From: Musa acuminata AAA Group
Taxonomy: Eukaryota; Streptophyta; Magnoliopsida; Zingiberales; Musaceae
Direction of reading: 5' to 3'
DNA: 64,000 nucleotides
NCBI RefSeq assembly: GCF_036884655.1
Contig: NC_088335.1
Span: 40,916,501 to 40,980,500, forward strand
Part shown: positions 1-10,825 of the stretch, one piece after another
Layout of the letters: each line of letters starts with the position of its first letter
Numbering within the stretch: the first letter of the stretch is position 1
The notes under the pieces: generated by a model
Database searches by the model: none
The model's input: the letters and a program-made list of their open reading frames with translations, nothing else
Told to the model about the DNA's origin: nothing
Translations under genes and position numbers: made by a program

Positions 1-195
1 CAGTGACCACAGCAAGCATCGTTGCCTCCCATGCAGCGAACACAACTACATCCCCACATCCTCGCAGCAACCCTTCATTCCAATAGTGCTACCACCGATT
101 GCATCACAACAACAGCACCGAGTAGGGTAGTGATTTATGCCCTTGTCTTGACATCAGAAATAGGAGTTGAGATTATAGATTTGCAGTCTTACAAA

Positions 196-1329
196 ATGGC
201 CACCGATAACTCAATGAAAGCACAAATGGAAGCATTGGAAATCAGAATTGAGAACCAACTACAAGAAAACACTTAATGATTTCAAAAAGAGCCTACCGGA
301 GAGCCTCAGCAAATTTCAACAAAATGGGGGCTCAAGTTTTACGTTGCACGGATATGAAAATACAAGAAAAGGGCCCCAAGATTGTGACACAATCTGCTCA
401 TACATGAAGGTGGATGGACAGCTCGCCAAAATTTGTCAGACTTCTACAGTGTTGGAATATCAGAGTAGGTTTGAAAGATTGTCAAATCAAGCTAGAGATT
501 GGTCGGAATGACAACTTCTGGATACATTTATTGAAGGACTTATTTCAGAGATCCGGTGTGAAGTTAAGGCTCGTCAACCCCGCACTATGATAGCTACGAT
601 CTTATTCGCACATCTACATGAGAAAAAAATCAACAGGGAAAATCATGGAAACAAAAGTGACAACCACCAGATGATTAGTAAGCCACCCACCATATCTATT
701 CCCAACCAAATCCTTGACACCCGAGGACTAACCCAAGAAGAACTCAAGAAAAATTCAGCAAAGGGTTTGTACTATGATGAAAAGTGGAGTATGGAGCACC
801 AATGTAAACAAGGGCAACATATGATGATTGAGCCAATTGGAGAGGAACCGAAAGCAGAAGAGTTGGACTCCGATCATGAAGGTATAAATTCTAATGAAGA
901 CGTTGAACCTACCATACATACAATGCATATATTAGCCGACTACTCTAACCCACAAACTATGGAAGTTGCCAGAACTCTAGAGCATCATCCTATTATAGTT
1001 TTGATTGATACTGGTAGCACTAACAATTCTATGGACAGTGAGATTGTTGACCGATTGGCCCACCACTATGAAGACTATGACAGATTCGAAGTAAAAATCA
1101 TTGATAGATGGATTTTCACTTGTGATAGCAGAGGTTCAAAGATAAAATTGATTATACAGGGCCAGAAGTTTCATGCAACGATTACTACACTGAAAGATCG
1201 ACCTGTTACTTACACTCTCAAAAAGTGGAGCCATACTTACTTGATCAATGGGTTGTGATGCGTTGCAGATAGTCTATGGCTAAAGTGCTGAAAGAGAAGC
1301 TCCCCGAGATTGATGCTGCTCAGCCTTGA
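196..1329 (+). pseudogene. gag: G0 gag-protease remnant with pol deleted
   Basis: Gag begins at MATDNSMKAQ (196) and matches the gag starts of G2 and G4 in arrangement. The capsid core is partly deleted: near 400 the reading jumps to VDGQLAK. After a stop at 509 it continues through FERLSNQARDWSE and KARQP, then GLYYDEKWSMEHQC, a degenerate zinc knuckle. An aspartic protease follows, with the active-site motif LIDTGSTNN at about 1000-1030. From about 1180 the protease runs into a tail resembling the end of chromodomain pol, with further stops, ending at a TGA near 1327. Compared with G2 or G4, roughly 3 kb of pol is missing. It cannot make a polyprotein. Identification rests on alignment by eye with the better gypsy copies in this window. 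Confidence 0.8.
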
Positions 1330-1517
1330 GGACAAGACTGATTTGAAGAGGGAGGAACTATTAGGACCCTTTTTCTGAGCTTTTGAATAATGTTTATTGA
1401 GTTTGTTTAGTCCAGTTGTTTATTGAGTTAGTTTGGTTCAGTTAGAGTCAAGTAGAGGTTTATTTAATATTTATTTATTATTAGAGTTCAAGTCCTGATG
1501 GACTCTGGGTGGAACTC

Positions 1518-1526
1518 TATAAATAG
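1518..1526 (+). promoter_or_regulatory. TATA box of the G0 LTR
   Basis: TATAAATAG lies about 160 bp into the LTR, where a gypsy U3 promoter is expected. The same box occurs at matching positions in the G1 LTRs. Confidence 0.6.
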
Positions 1527-1730
1527 GGATGTAACTACTTCTTTTCAGTAATCTATGAAAAATAATATTTTGTCTTTTGACAAATCCTAGGAGGCCGATC
1601 CCCTCAAAGCGATCATGGAGGCCCGATCCCCTCGAAGCGATCAAGGAGGCCGATCCCCTCGAAGCGATCAAGGAGGCCGATCCCCTCGAAGTGATCATTA
1701 TCATCCCCATTTCTCCCCTTTCATTTTATC

Positions 1731-1853
1731 ATTTGGTATCAGAGCGAAGATAAGACTTTAGGGTCTTATCATTTGGTATCAGAGCGACGATAAGACTTTA
1801 TGGTCTTATCATTTGGTATCAGAGCCTACGATAAGACCTTTAGGATCTTATCA
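1731..1853 (+). repeat. Three 40-bp repeats of LTR end plus primer site
   Basis: Units begin at 1731, 1771 and 1811, a period of exactly 40 bp. Each has TTTGGTATCAGAGC, which fits the 3' end of initiator methionine tRNA, followed by a hairpin sequence with arms GATAAGAC and GTCTTATC. The last unit ends the LTR. This copy is a 3' LTR, so these primer-site copies lie inside the LTR and not beyond it. Confidence 0.85.
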
Positions 1854-1953
1854 TAATCTTCGCATGATGATGAACACATCGATGAGAAATTTGAGGATTT
1901 TGTTTTATGTTCTTTTGATGCACATGTGATGTCGCCCCCTAGATTTCCCTACA
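1854..1953 (+). repeat. End of the C1 5' LTR
   Basis: The last 100 bp of the LTR, ending TTTCCCTACA. They match the last 100 bp of the C1 3' LTR (26665-26764) and the LTR ends at 37235 and 38013. The rest is cut off by G0. Confidence 0.8.
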
Positions 1954-1954
1954 G

Positions 1955-1967
1955 TGGAATCAAAGCC
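1955..1967 (+). other. C1 primer binding site (decayed)
   Basis: TGGAATCAAAGCC follows the LTR end by one base. It fits the initiator-Met-tRNA primer site TGGTATCAGAGCC with two changes. The matching site of C2 (37221-37233, reversed) is intact. Confidence 0.7.
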
Positions 1968-1970
1968 AGG

Positions 1971-3722
1971 TTGTCTGTGTGAAAGATTGGTTTTGAACTA
2001 TGTGTGTTATATCTTTTGACATTAAAATCATTGACGCAAAAGCGAGAAAGGACAGTAATCATTGCTACCCTTGCTGCCCTCGCAGATGATAGTAATGCCA
2101 TCGGCATATAGCAGGCTTGTGGTAGGCGATCGGTAGCCTATGTGGGTCGGCAGCCCCCTAGCACTACCGCTGGCACCTAGCACTATCGCTGGTAGCTAGC
2201 AGGGGTCGCAAGCCCGTTGGCACTGTGCCTTCGGGCAGAGGCATCGCGGGGGTAGCGACGCATGTGGGTGTTACCCCTTGCACCTGCGGGCGCCGCACCC
2301 ATAGGCAGAACTACCCGCAAGGGCGATAGGGCCCGTAGGGGCACCCGCCCGGTGGGGCAACACCACTTGTGAGCATTGCTCCACAGGCAGAATTGCTTGT
2401 GGAGGTAATGGTGACCGTAGGGGGGCCCACTTATAAGGGCGACGCCCTCACCCCCACCGTAGAGGGCCACCGCCGATAGGGTGGCGGCGGCCGCAATAAG
2501 CAAGAGGAGAAAGGTTTAGGGTTTTTGGGTAAAATAACAATTTTACCTTTGTGAATTTGAGAAATTCCAATTCTATCCTTTTATCCAAATTACCATAATA
2601 CCCCTAAAAATTTAAAAAATTATGTATATATTCCTAATTTTAGAAAATATTAATTAATTAAAAACTTTAATTGATTATTATTATTGTTATTATCTAGTAG
2701 TCCTATATGATGATGATGTGTATATGTGATGTATGATATGTGGACAGATGATTATGGACAGTGTGATGTGTGTGTATTTGTGATTATTATTATTGGGGCC
2801 TGCAAGACTCCATTTTATTTCTCATTTATTATCTAGCTTACATACCGATGACTAAGTTGTAATCACATGAGGAGGTACAACGAGAGTGTGGAAGTGATAG
2901 CGGGACCCATGAGGTTAAGATAAACGATCGCGATGCATGGAGACGCATCGAGATGCCGACGGTACCGACGAGGATAAGATGGACGATCACATGACATTGA
3001 GATACACCGCTGCACACATAGATCTTGATGTGAGTGATTAGGCCCACTAGTCCATAATCATTTGATGTGATTGCTCATATGATGTGTGATTGCTTGTACA
3101 CCTACTAGATATATATATATATATTCGCATGCTATGTAGATATATATTAAATATGTATGTGTGTGACATGTTACATTCAGAGATCAAATCAAAATCCCCT
3201 CCCTCGATAATATTAAGTTGGTAAACGTGAGACAATTAGATTGGCCCACATGGCTTTCCATCGTTGTAGGTAGGGACCGATTCTCGATGTCGGTTAAGTT
3301 GGTCGAGTCCCTTAAGGCTCACATATATCATGATTCACTTTCTTGCCTATGACATATAGATGTCACCGGTGACCTGAGGACATGATATGCTTGGTCGAGT
3401 CCCTCGAGGGTATATCATCGATTCATACTCTTCTTGTAACGATAGTATTGACTTAGCCAAACATCATGGTTGGTCGAGTCCCTCGAGACTATGGTGGTTC
3501 GGAGGCCAAATAGGACAGGAATCATAAGGAGTTGTGATCGGCAAGAATTGTCTACCTTTTGGGCTTAGTGTGATTGGTCGAGTCCCTCAAGGTTATACTA
3601 AGACGCTGATTAGATCCCGATCCCCACTAGAAGTCTACCGGAGACTTCCGTTTCACATGCTGAGGGTGTCACGTGACCCGCTAGTAAAATAGTGGGAGCA
3701 TGTTAAGATAGAAGTCCATATC
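1971..3722 (+). other. C1 leader with GC-rich island
   Basis: No supported gene. About 2080-2500 is very GC-rich (GGCAGCCCCCTAGCACTACC and GTGGGTGTTACC types of repeat) inside AT-rich surroundings. The rest has an AT-repeat (about 3107-3122) and recurring phrases such as TTGGTCGAGTCCCTCGAG (four similar copies, 3300-3600). The same island and flanks recur reversed in C2 (36073-37220), so this is the element's own long 5' leader. Short open frames here, such as 2183-2503 on minus, have no protein-like features. Confidence 0.7.
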
Positions 3723-4606
3723 TTGATTGTTTATTTTTTTCTACTACATCTTTATTTAAAGAAAATATCGCTTTCAAATCCCTTATGTGGCATACTTGAT
3801 GTCAATCACCTCACTAGTCCAAATTATATGGATTGGCTCCGCAACTTGAGAATTATTCTCATGACGAAGAAAATCACATACGCCTTTGATATAATGATGC
3901 CTACGCCAAAGGAAGGGGCAAGCGAGGATGAGATCACTTGCTACGTGAAGCACATAGATGACTCCACTCTTGCTCAGTGTTACATGTTGGGCTCTATGAC
4001 TCCTGAGTTACAGAGACAATATGAAAAGATGGATGCCAAATCTATTCTCCTATATGTTCGCAAACTATTTAAGGAACAACGAAGGACTCGGTGATATGAG
4101 ATATCCAAGAGCTTCTTCCATACCTTGATGACTTAGGGAACACCGGTTCAAAACCATATCCAAAAACTGATTGAGTGGATAGAGAAACTCACAAGTCTAG
4201 GAATGGTCCTAAAGGATAACCTGTGTGTAGATCTTATGCTTCAGTCTCTACCAAATTCTTTTTCATAGTTCATAATAAATTTTAATATAAACAAGCTTTA
4301 GAGAGTCTCCCTGAGCTCCTTAATACATTGAGGCAAGCATAGAACACTATCAAGAAAGAGAAGTCGGTTCTCTATACTAGTGAGACTAGAAAGAAAAGGA
4401 AAGTAGAAAAGTCCCTTAAGAAGGGCGAATTGGGTAAAGCAAAGATTGTTAAGAAATACCCGGCAAAGGACAAAGACCAATATTTCCATTATGGTAAAGA
4501 TGGGCATTGGAAGAAGAACTACAAAGAGTACCTTGTAGAGAGGTCAAAATAGAAGCCTAGAGAAGCTTCTGGTATATTCATGATCAATCTCAATTTGTTA
4601 GACTCT
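3723..4606 (+). pseudogene. gag: C1 gag (copia capsid) remnant
   Basis: Codes for the particle protein of a copia element. Conserved stretches are NYMDWLRNLRIILM, LAQCYMLGSMTPELQRQYEKMDAK and a C-terminal zinc knuckle (around 4480-4530) with a first cysteine lost ([13 protein letters not shown]). These match the UBN2-type gag of plant Tork-like elements. The frame breaks at 4092 and again several times before the lysine-rich segment (4380-4450). The protein cannot be made whole. Strand and position fit the pol remnants that follow. Confidence 0.75.
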
Positions 4607-5194
4607 TATGATAACGGATGAGTATTAGATACTGGTAGTGCTTATCATATTTATAATTCATTGTAAGTTCTGGCATGACCTAGGAGATTGGCGAGAGTTG
4701 AGATGGACCTCAAGATGGACAATGGAGCAAAAGTTGTTGTAGTAGTTATTGGCGAAGTTGCCCTACATCTGTATGGTGGAGCTATTATTGCATTGTATGC
4801 ATGCTATTTTATTCATTCTATGATCAAAAATATTATTTCCATTAAATGTTTGATAGTTAGTGGATATAAATTAGTTTTTTAAGAACAATGGTTGTTCAAT
4901 ATTATTAGATGATGAGATCATCACGAGAGGAACATTGCATAATGGTTTGTTTATGCTAAACACTACTTTACATATCATGAAATATAAGTGTGTCCAAGAG
5001 AAAATGATATGAGGTGAACAGTGCATACCTATGGCATTATAGGCTAGGTCATATCTATGAGGTAAGGATTCAAAAGTTGCTAAAGGATAAATATTTAGAT
5101 CCATTCGACTGAGTCATATGCAACTTGCAAACCTTGTCTTCATGGAAAACTAATCAACTCTCCATTTAGTGGAACTAGAGAGAAAGCCGCTGGG
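4607..5194 (+). pseudogene. pol: C1 protease and pre-integrase remnant
   Basis: A copia aspartic protease is marked by VLDTGSAYH at about 4624-4650, the DTGS active site followed by the usual histidine. Frames then break with stops at 4620, 4680 and 4880. At 5030-5060 LWHYRLGH marks the start of the GAG-pre-integrase zinc region (HHCC), and the cysteines lie near 5120-5140. Only fragments of each domain remain. Confidence 0.65.
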
Positions 5195-5870
5195 TTGTTA
5201 GAACTTATACATAGTGATGTATGTGGACTAATGTCAACTCATGCCATAGGTGGTTACTCATACTTTATTACTTTTATTAATGATTTCGCAAGGTATAAAC
5301 AAGTGTACTTGATGAAGTACAAGTCCAAGGCCTTTGAGAAATTCAGAGAGTATAAGAATGAAGTAGAGGACCAGATTGGAAAAAGTATCAAGACTCTTCG
5401 ATTAGATCAAGGAAGTGAGTACTTAAGTACAGAGTTCACTCAATTCCTCAAGAACTATGAGATTCTATCCCAATAGACACCTCCTTATACATCTCAGCTC
5501 AATGGTGTATTTGAAAGGAGGAATCGTACACTGTTAGACATGGTGTGATCAATGATGAGTTTCGCTGACCTACCTATCTCATTTTGGGGATACGCCCTAT
5601 AGATCATAGCTTACCTTCTGAACAGAATTCCAACTAAATTGGTAGTATCTACACCATATAAGATATGGAAAGGGAAGAAGCCCGATCTTAAGGTTGTTAA
5701 GATTTGAGGTTGCCTTACCCACGTTAAAAGACACAACCCCGATAAGTTGGAATTAAGGACGGAGCGGTGTAAGTTCGTAGGATACCCCAAGGAAACTTGT
5801 GAGTATTATTTCTATTATCCTAAGGTCCAAAAGGTATTTTACTGCCAAGAGAGTGGTGTTCCTTGAGAAG
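5195..5870 (+). pseudogene. pol: C1 integrase remnant
   Basis: The integrase catalytic core begins LELIHSDVCG with the first catalytic aspartate, followed by YFITFINDFARY and the second aspartate in LRLDQGSEYLS. A stop at 5474 breaks the frame just before the region holding the glutamate (LNGVFERRNRTLLDMV, about 5500-5550). Further stops follow in the C-terminal part (PYKIWKGKKPDLK, about 5655-5700). The enzyme normally inserts the cDNA; this copy is dead. C3 at 38141-38938 is a second copy of the same region on minus. Confidence 0.8.
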
Positions 5871-6770
5871 GAACACATTCTTAGTGGAGACCGTGAGATC
5901 TTGATAGAGTTGAGCGAGATTGGAGAACCTAGCTTAAGCACCACTACACAACCCGAGTCTATTCAAGTACCTAGCACACAAGTTTTGACTTTATGTAGGT
6001 CTGATATAGTATTTTATCCTCCTAAGAGATATATGAGACATATTAGAAGAGATGATATTGAGGATATTGATCCTCAAACCTATGAGGAGGCTTTTACGAG
6101 TATAGACTCCGGGAAGTGGCAAGAAGTCATGAATTCTGAGATGGATTACATGTACTCCAACAAGGTTTGGAGCCTAGTTGATGCACCCGAGGGTGTTACA
6201 CCCATCGGTTGCAAGTGGATCTTTAAGAAGAAGATCGGAGTATATGAAAATATAGAGACCTATAAAGCAAGGCTAGTGGCTAAGGGGTATCATCAAAAGC
6301 AATGTGTTGACTATGACGAAACCTTTATACTCGTAACCATGCTAAAATCCATCTGAATTCTATTGGCTTTTGCAGCACACTATGATTATGAGATCTGGCA
6401 GACGGACGTGAAAACTGCGTTCCTCAATGACAACCTCGAGGAGGAGGTGTATATGATATAGCATGAGAGATTCATGTTCAAGAATTGCCCAAATAAGGTA
6501 TGTAGGTTGCTTAGGTCGATTTATGGACTAAAGCAAGTTTCCCAAAGTTAGAACATAAGATTTGATGAGGTAATTAAATCTTTTGACTTCGTTAAAAATA
6601 AAGATGAGCCTTGTGTATACAGGAAGGTAAATGAGAGTGCTATCACCTTCTTGGAGTTATATGTGGATGACATCTTGATCATTGGAAATAATATAGAATT
6701 CTATACACAGTAAAGGCTTGGTTATCTAGACACTTCTCCATTAAGGACATAGGGGAAGCATCCTATATCT
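5871..6770 (+). pseudogene. pol: C1 reverse transcriptase remnant
   Basis: Copia RT (RVT_2 type) with WQEVMNSEMD, NKVWSLVDAPEGVTPIGCKW, KARLVAKGYHQ and YDETF, then a stop at 6354. It continues with QTDVKTAFLND, a stop near 6460, YGLKQ, and the active site LYVDDILII at about 6658-6684, so the catalytic YVDD is still readable. Stops at 6460, 6550 and 6711 and a frame change before 6770 inactivate it. Confidence 0.8.
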
Positions 6771-7580
6771 TGGGGATTCGGATCTATAGAGATAGATCCA
6801 AGAGGATGCGTGGCTTGTCCCAATCCAGGTACAAAGACATCATTGTCAAAAGGTTTGGCATGAAAAATTTCAAGAGAGGTCTCATACTGATGAGACATAG
6901 GATATCTCTTTCTTGGAGTATGTCCCTAAAGACTTCTGAAGAAAGGACGAACATGGATAGGATATTGTATACCTCAGCAATAAGGTCTATTATGTATGCC
7001 ATGATATGTACCAAGCCTGATATAACGCATGTTCTGAGTGTCACGAGCATATATCAGGCGGATCCAAGCTTAGAGCACTGGAAAGTAGTAAAATATACCC
7101 TTAAGTACTTGAGAAGGACTAAGAATCTTTTACTAGTATATAGAGGTAGTAGCCTCAGGGTTGAAGGCTACACATACTCAAGCTTTCAGTCCGATGTTAA
7201 TGATAGCAAGTTGAATTCGGGGTATGTGTACACTTTGAATGGAGGAGTAGTATGCTGGAAGACTTCTAAGCAAGATACTACTATTGACTTGACCACAAAG
7301 GCGGAGCACATTGCTGCAGCAAAGAGAGTGAAGGAGGGAGTCTGGATGAAGAAGTTTATCATATATTTGGGAGTCGTAATGGGCAATAAGGAGCCAATTC
7401 TCTTATATTATGACAAAGACAGGACGATTGCTTAAACAAATGAACCCAAGTCTTATCAGAAGTCTAAGCACGCTCTGAGGAGGTTTCACTTGATCAAAGA
7501 GATCGTGACCCGAGGAGATATAGTAGTGGAAAGAGTTCCATCCGAAGATAACATCACAAATCCACTAATAAAGTTGTTAT
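6770..7580 (+). pseudogene. pol: C1 RT C-terminus and RNase H, cut by S1
   Basis: From 6770 one frame runs 221 codons through the RT thumb (ILGIRIYRDRSKRM), YTSAIRSIMYAMICTKPDI and the RNase H domain (SSFQSDVNDSKLNSGYVYTLNGG, VCWKTSKQDTT, TKAEHIAAA). The usual SSTEAEY-like motif reads LTTKAEH. A stop at 7433 is followed by HALRRFHLIKEIV and ERVPSEDNITNPL, the normal copia C-terminus. The last codons are split by S1: the coding tail and polypurine tract resume at 25072. Confidence 0.8.
7576..7580. other. S1 target-site repeat, left copy
   Basis: GTTAT directly before the S1 LTR. The right copy is at 25072-25076, directly after the other LTR. A 5-bp repeat is usual for copia integrase. Confidence 0.85.
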
Positions 7581-8937
7581 TATTAGGATCAAGAGCAACA
7601 CTAAGAGGGGGGGTGAATTAGTGCAGTAGAAAACTTTCATGATTTCAAAAGACTTATTCGATTAAAACTGATTCCGATGAAAATAATTTCGATTCAATCC
7701 GTTTCGAAGAGAATTTGAACTTGAAATCTTTCATAAAATTAAAGCCAATCTCGAAAGATGTTCACTTGAAAGCGTATATAGGCGTAGTAAAAGCACAGTA
7801 AGGAGGAGAGGCAGTTTGCTATAAAAGTAAATTGCTTAAAGTAAATACAAACCAAGTTTTAGAGTGGTTCGGTCAATATGACCTACATTCACTTTCGGAT
7901 TCCTCCTCCGACGAGGTCACTAGTTTCCACTAAAGGCCTTTCTTCAATAGGTGAAGACCGAACACCTCTTTACAGTACTTTCTTCTTTTCCCGGGTTTCG
8001 GAGATGAACCCTCCTTACAAGTCTCACTCCTCTTTCTTGGATGGTTACAAGGCTAAGAGATGAAGGAGGAGAACTCTAAATTTTACAACACTTTAAGATT
8101 CAAGAACTCAAGATTATGCCAATAGATTTTGTGCCCTTTCATGCAGAAAAGGGTAGGGTTTTTATAAGCCCCAATAGCTTCAAAAAAGGAGCCAAAAAGT
8201 GTCTAATCCTAGATTTTCGGGGTCTTGGCAGTACCATCGCCATTACTGGGTAGTACCACTGCCTGATACCTGACACTGGGCAGTACTACCGCTCAGTCTG
8301 GATGATACCACCGCTTGACAGGGGCGGTACCACCGCTAGCAGCAATAACTATCGGTGGTACCACCGTCCAGATTTCATGGGGCATTGCTTTCCAAGCGGT
8401 GCCACCATTGGCCAAGAATTCAGGGGCTGAATTGGGTGCTCAATTAAGCCCAATTTAGCCCTATTAAGGGCCTAATTAGTCCCTAATTAAGTTAGTGGGA
8501 TTACCTCCTAATCCTAACTTAATTTATACTCTAACTATGACAATTAAGATATATTTATTGTACTTCTTGTTCCGGTGCGTCAATTGCTCTTCCGATGTGC
8601 TTTCGGCGTACTTCCGGTGAACATCCGACGAACTCTCAACAATGCTCCGGTGGACTCCCGACAAGCTCCTAGACTTTGCAACGATCTTCTTGGTGAGTTC
8701 CGATGAGCTTCTATGGCAAGCTCTTGGACTTCTCGATTGGTTCTCGCAGAACTTCTGATGAACGTCCGGACTTCCATCGAACTCTCGAACTCCCAATGAG
8801 ATCTCGATCTTAACTCTGGCACAACACCTACTTTATGTTGTACTGCCATCATAGTTAATCCTGCATACTTTTCTCAACATATAGATTAGATCAAACAAAT
8901 TACAATTGACTTCATCATCAAAATCCGAGATTCAATA
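7581..8937 (-). repeat. S1 3' LTR
   Basis: Read on +, it starts TATTAGGATCAAGAG with a run of seven G and ends ATTCAATA, the changed form of the TG...CA ends. A TATA-like box lies near 8160-8168 on minus, and GGCGGTACCACCGC-like repeats at about 8219-8400 lie just upstream of it in the direction of transcription. Open frames in it are LTR sequence and not genes. Confidence 0.85.
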
Positions 8938-10051
8938 ATCTCCCCCTTTTTGATGATGACAATCAATTGATAACGGAGTTAACCTTAACTCCTATCTATA
9001 TGCCATACTTGATAAAAGACATTCTTGAATTCAAGGCCTTTGAATTCAAGAGACATATTGATAAGTTATGTTCATTTAAACTTATCAATACACACATCAT
9101 GATTCCTATCATGATCTAACATTCTCAAAATGATGTCAAGGCATGACATCCATTTTCAAGTATGATATTTCAAATATGAAAGATGACAAATATAGCAATT
9201 CATCATTCTATGACAAGATATCAATTTGTAAAATTATAAGTTAAGCTCTAGATATCTTATCATAACGAAGAAAATTTATCAAGCAAATATTTCAAGTATA
9301 TATGATGAAATACATTGCATATATTTGTCATCAATTTACCACATTTTGGTATTATTTCTCTCCCTTTGTCATCAACAAAAAGGAGAATGATTCAACAATG
9401 CAAGTGTGGTAAAAATTCATGCCATATTTCATTTTGTATACCAATCATATTTCAAGCATTTATGACATGGTATCATTCAAAAGTTCTTACATTAAAAGTT
9501 ATAAATATTTAAAGAGATAGCTTCCATCAACTTCTCCCTTTTTTATCAAAACTTTGCATGAAGAAGGAAAGTAAGGAGGAAATATATTAAGAACCAACTT
9601 TGTGAAATGATTTGAATCAAGTCAAAACCAATAAAAGAGTTTCATTAAATCATGCTTCAATTTTCATAAAGATCAAGATATTCATGTGAAATCAACTCCT
9701 CACTCTTGCAAGTATTCATCTCATAAAAAAAACATATGAATTCTTCCTTTACTAAGAAAGAATTCATGTGAAAGAATCATTATATAAAGGATAAAAGAAA
9801 TTTCATAAATAAACTTTCATAATGAGAGGAGCATCACATCAAATCTATTTCTCATTAAAAATTCACAAGAGATAAATCCATGAGAGGTGCATTTGTCAAA
9901 AAAATCCATGAAGTGATTCAGTGCATAAAAAATCATTAAGTGATGGAGCAAGGGTATGAAGTAGACTTGATACCAAGGAAGATAAAAATGAAATAAGTTC
10001 ATGAAAGCTCCATTTATGAAATACAAAAAGATAGTCCAGAAAAGATATACA
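8938..10051 (-). other. S1 3' non-coding region with polypurine tracts
   Basis: AT-rich and without a gene. It begins with ATCTCCCCCTTTTTGATGAT (the polypurine tract on minus) next to the LTR. A second motif of this kind, CTCCCTTTGTCATCAAC, is at about 9359-9375. Multiple polypurine tracts are a known Sirevirus feature. The same type of region occurs in S3, S4 and S5. Confidence 0.75.
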
Positions 10052-10368
10052 TCAAATTCGTGCATTTGGACAAATTAACATTCCTAACTCTTTTCTAATA
10101 AAATCATATTGTTCTTCACTTAAAGGTTTTGTAAAGATATCGGCTAATTGATATTTCATATCAATAAACTCTAAGATTACATCATGATTATTAATATGAT
10201 CTCGTATAAAGTGATGCCTAATATCAAAATGTTTAGTTCTAAGTGTTGAATGAGATTTTTTGTTAAACATATTGCACTTGTGTTATCATATTTTATGGGA
10301 ATATTTTTAAGATGAATCTTATAATCTTCTAAAGTATTTTTCATCCACATAACTTGTGCACAACATGC
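10052..10368 (-). pseudogene. pol: S1 RNase H, C-terminal part
   Basis: The last part of copia RNase H, reading STLRTKHFDIRHHFIRDHI, DIFTKPLSEEQYDFIRKELG and a stop near 10052. The conserved C-terminal histidines (IRHHF) are present. The domain is cut after the codons for LVVWMKNTL by G1 at 10369. The upstream part continues at 19287. Apart from the insertion, this segment is fairly well kept. Confidence 0.85.
10364..10368. other. G1 target-site repeat, left copy
   Basis: CATGC, matched by TATGC at 19287-19291 with one difference. Removing G1 and one copy restores the RNase H sequence seen intact at 51770-51790 in S4. Confidence 0.75.
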
Positions 10369-10825
10369 TAATAAGACCCTAAAGTCTTATCGTCGCCCTG
10401 ATACCAAATGATAAGACTCTAAAGTCTTATCGTCGCTCTAATACTAATTGATAAGACCCTAAAGGTCTAATCATGGAAGAAAGGAGAGAAATGGGGATGA
10501 TAATGATCAATTCGAGGGGATCGGCCTCCTTGATCGCTTCGAGGGGATCGGCCCTCCTTGATCACTTCGAGGGGATCGACCTCCTAGGGTTTGTCCACAG
10601 AGTGGAATAACATTTCATTGATTGATTGATTGATTCTCAAAAGAAAGGGTTACATCACTATTTATAGAGTTCCACCTAGAGTCCATCAGGACTTGAACTC
10701 TAATAATAAATAAATATTAAATAAACCTCTACTTGACTCTAACTGAAACAAACCGACTCAATAAATAATTGGACTAAATAAACTCAATAAACATTATTCA
10801 AAAGCTCAGAAAAAGTTTCCTAACA
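10369..10825 (-). repeat. G1 3' LTR
   Basis: Read on + it begins TAATAAGACCC and ends CCTAACA. Two 40-bp units with primer-site-like sequence (10371-10410 and 10411-10450) sit at its distal edge. The following purine tract on minus at 10826-10842 is the polypurine tract. Confidence 0.85.

Larger units (their letters stand above)
1..1853 (+). mobile_element. G0: 3' part of a non-autonomous Ty3/gypsy element
   Basis: The piece runs from a gag leader through gag and protease remnants to a polypurine tract (about 1343-1358) and a complete 3' LTR (1359-1853). Its 5' LTR lies left of the window. Reverse transcriptase, RNase H and integrase are absent: protease sequence runs directly into the last residues of a chromodomain-type pol end. 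G1 on the minus strand carries the same joint, so the deletion is a family trait. The LTR ends at 1853 and is followed by the body of a C1-type LTR, so G0 appears to have inserted into the 5' LTR of C1. Confidence 0.8.
1359..1853 (+). repeat. G0 3' LTR (G1-type, 495 bp)
   Basis: The LTR starts TATTAGGA (TG changed to TA) just after a purine-rich tract and ends TCTTATCA. A TATA box lies at 1518-1526. The same LTR occurs reversed at 10369-10825 and 18759-19286. Its distal part holds several short repeats of GATCCCCTCGAAGCGATCA type (1590-1700), followed by the 40-bp repeats listed separately. Confidence 0.85.

Noticed and set aside
1733..1850. tRNA genes suggested by GGTATCAGAGC sequences
   Set aside because: Only the short complement of the tRNA 3' end is present, with no arms or anticodon. 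These are retroelement primer sites.
2183..2503. 106-codon frame on minus
   Set aside because: Lies in the GC-rich island of the C1 leader; the frame is not kept in C2.
7878..8063. Frame MTYIHFRIPPPTRS... on + in the S1 LTR
   Set aside because: Part of the conserved R/U5 region of S LTRs (the ACCTACATCCACT and GAGGTCACC phrases), on the strand opposite to transcription.
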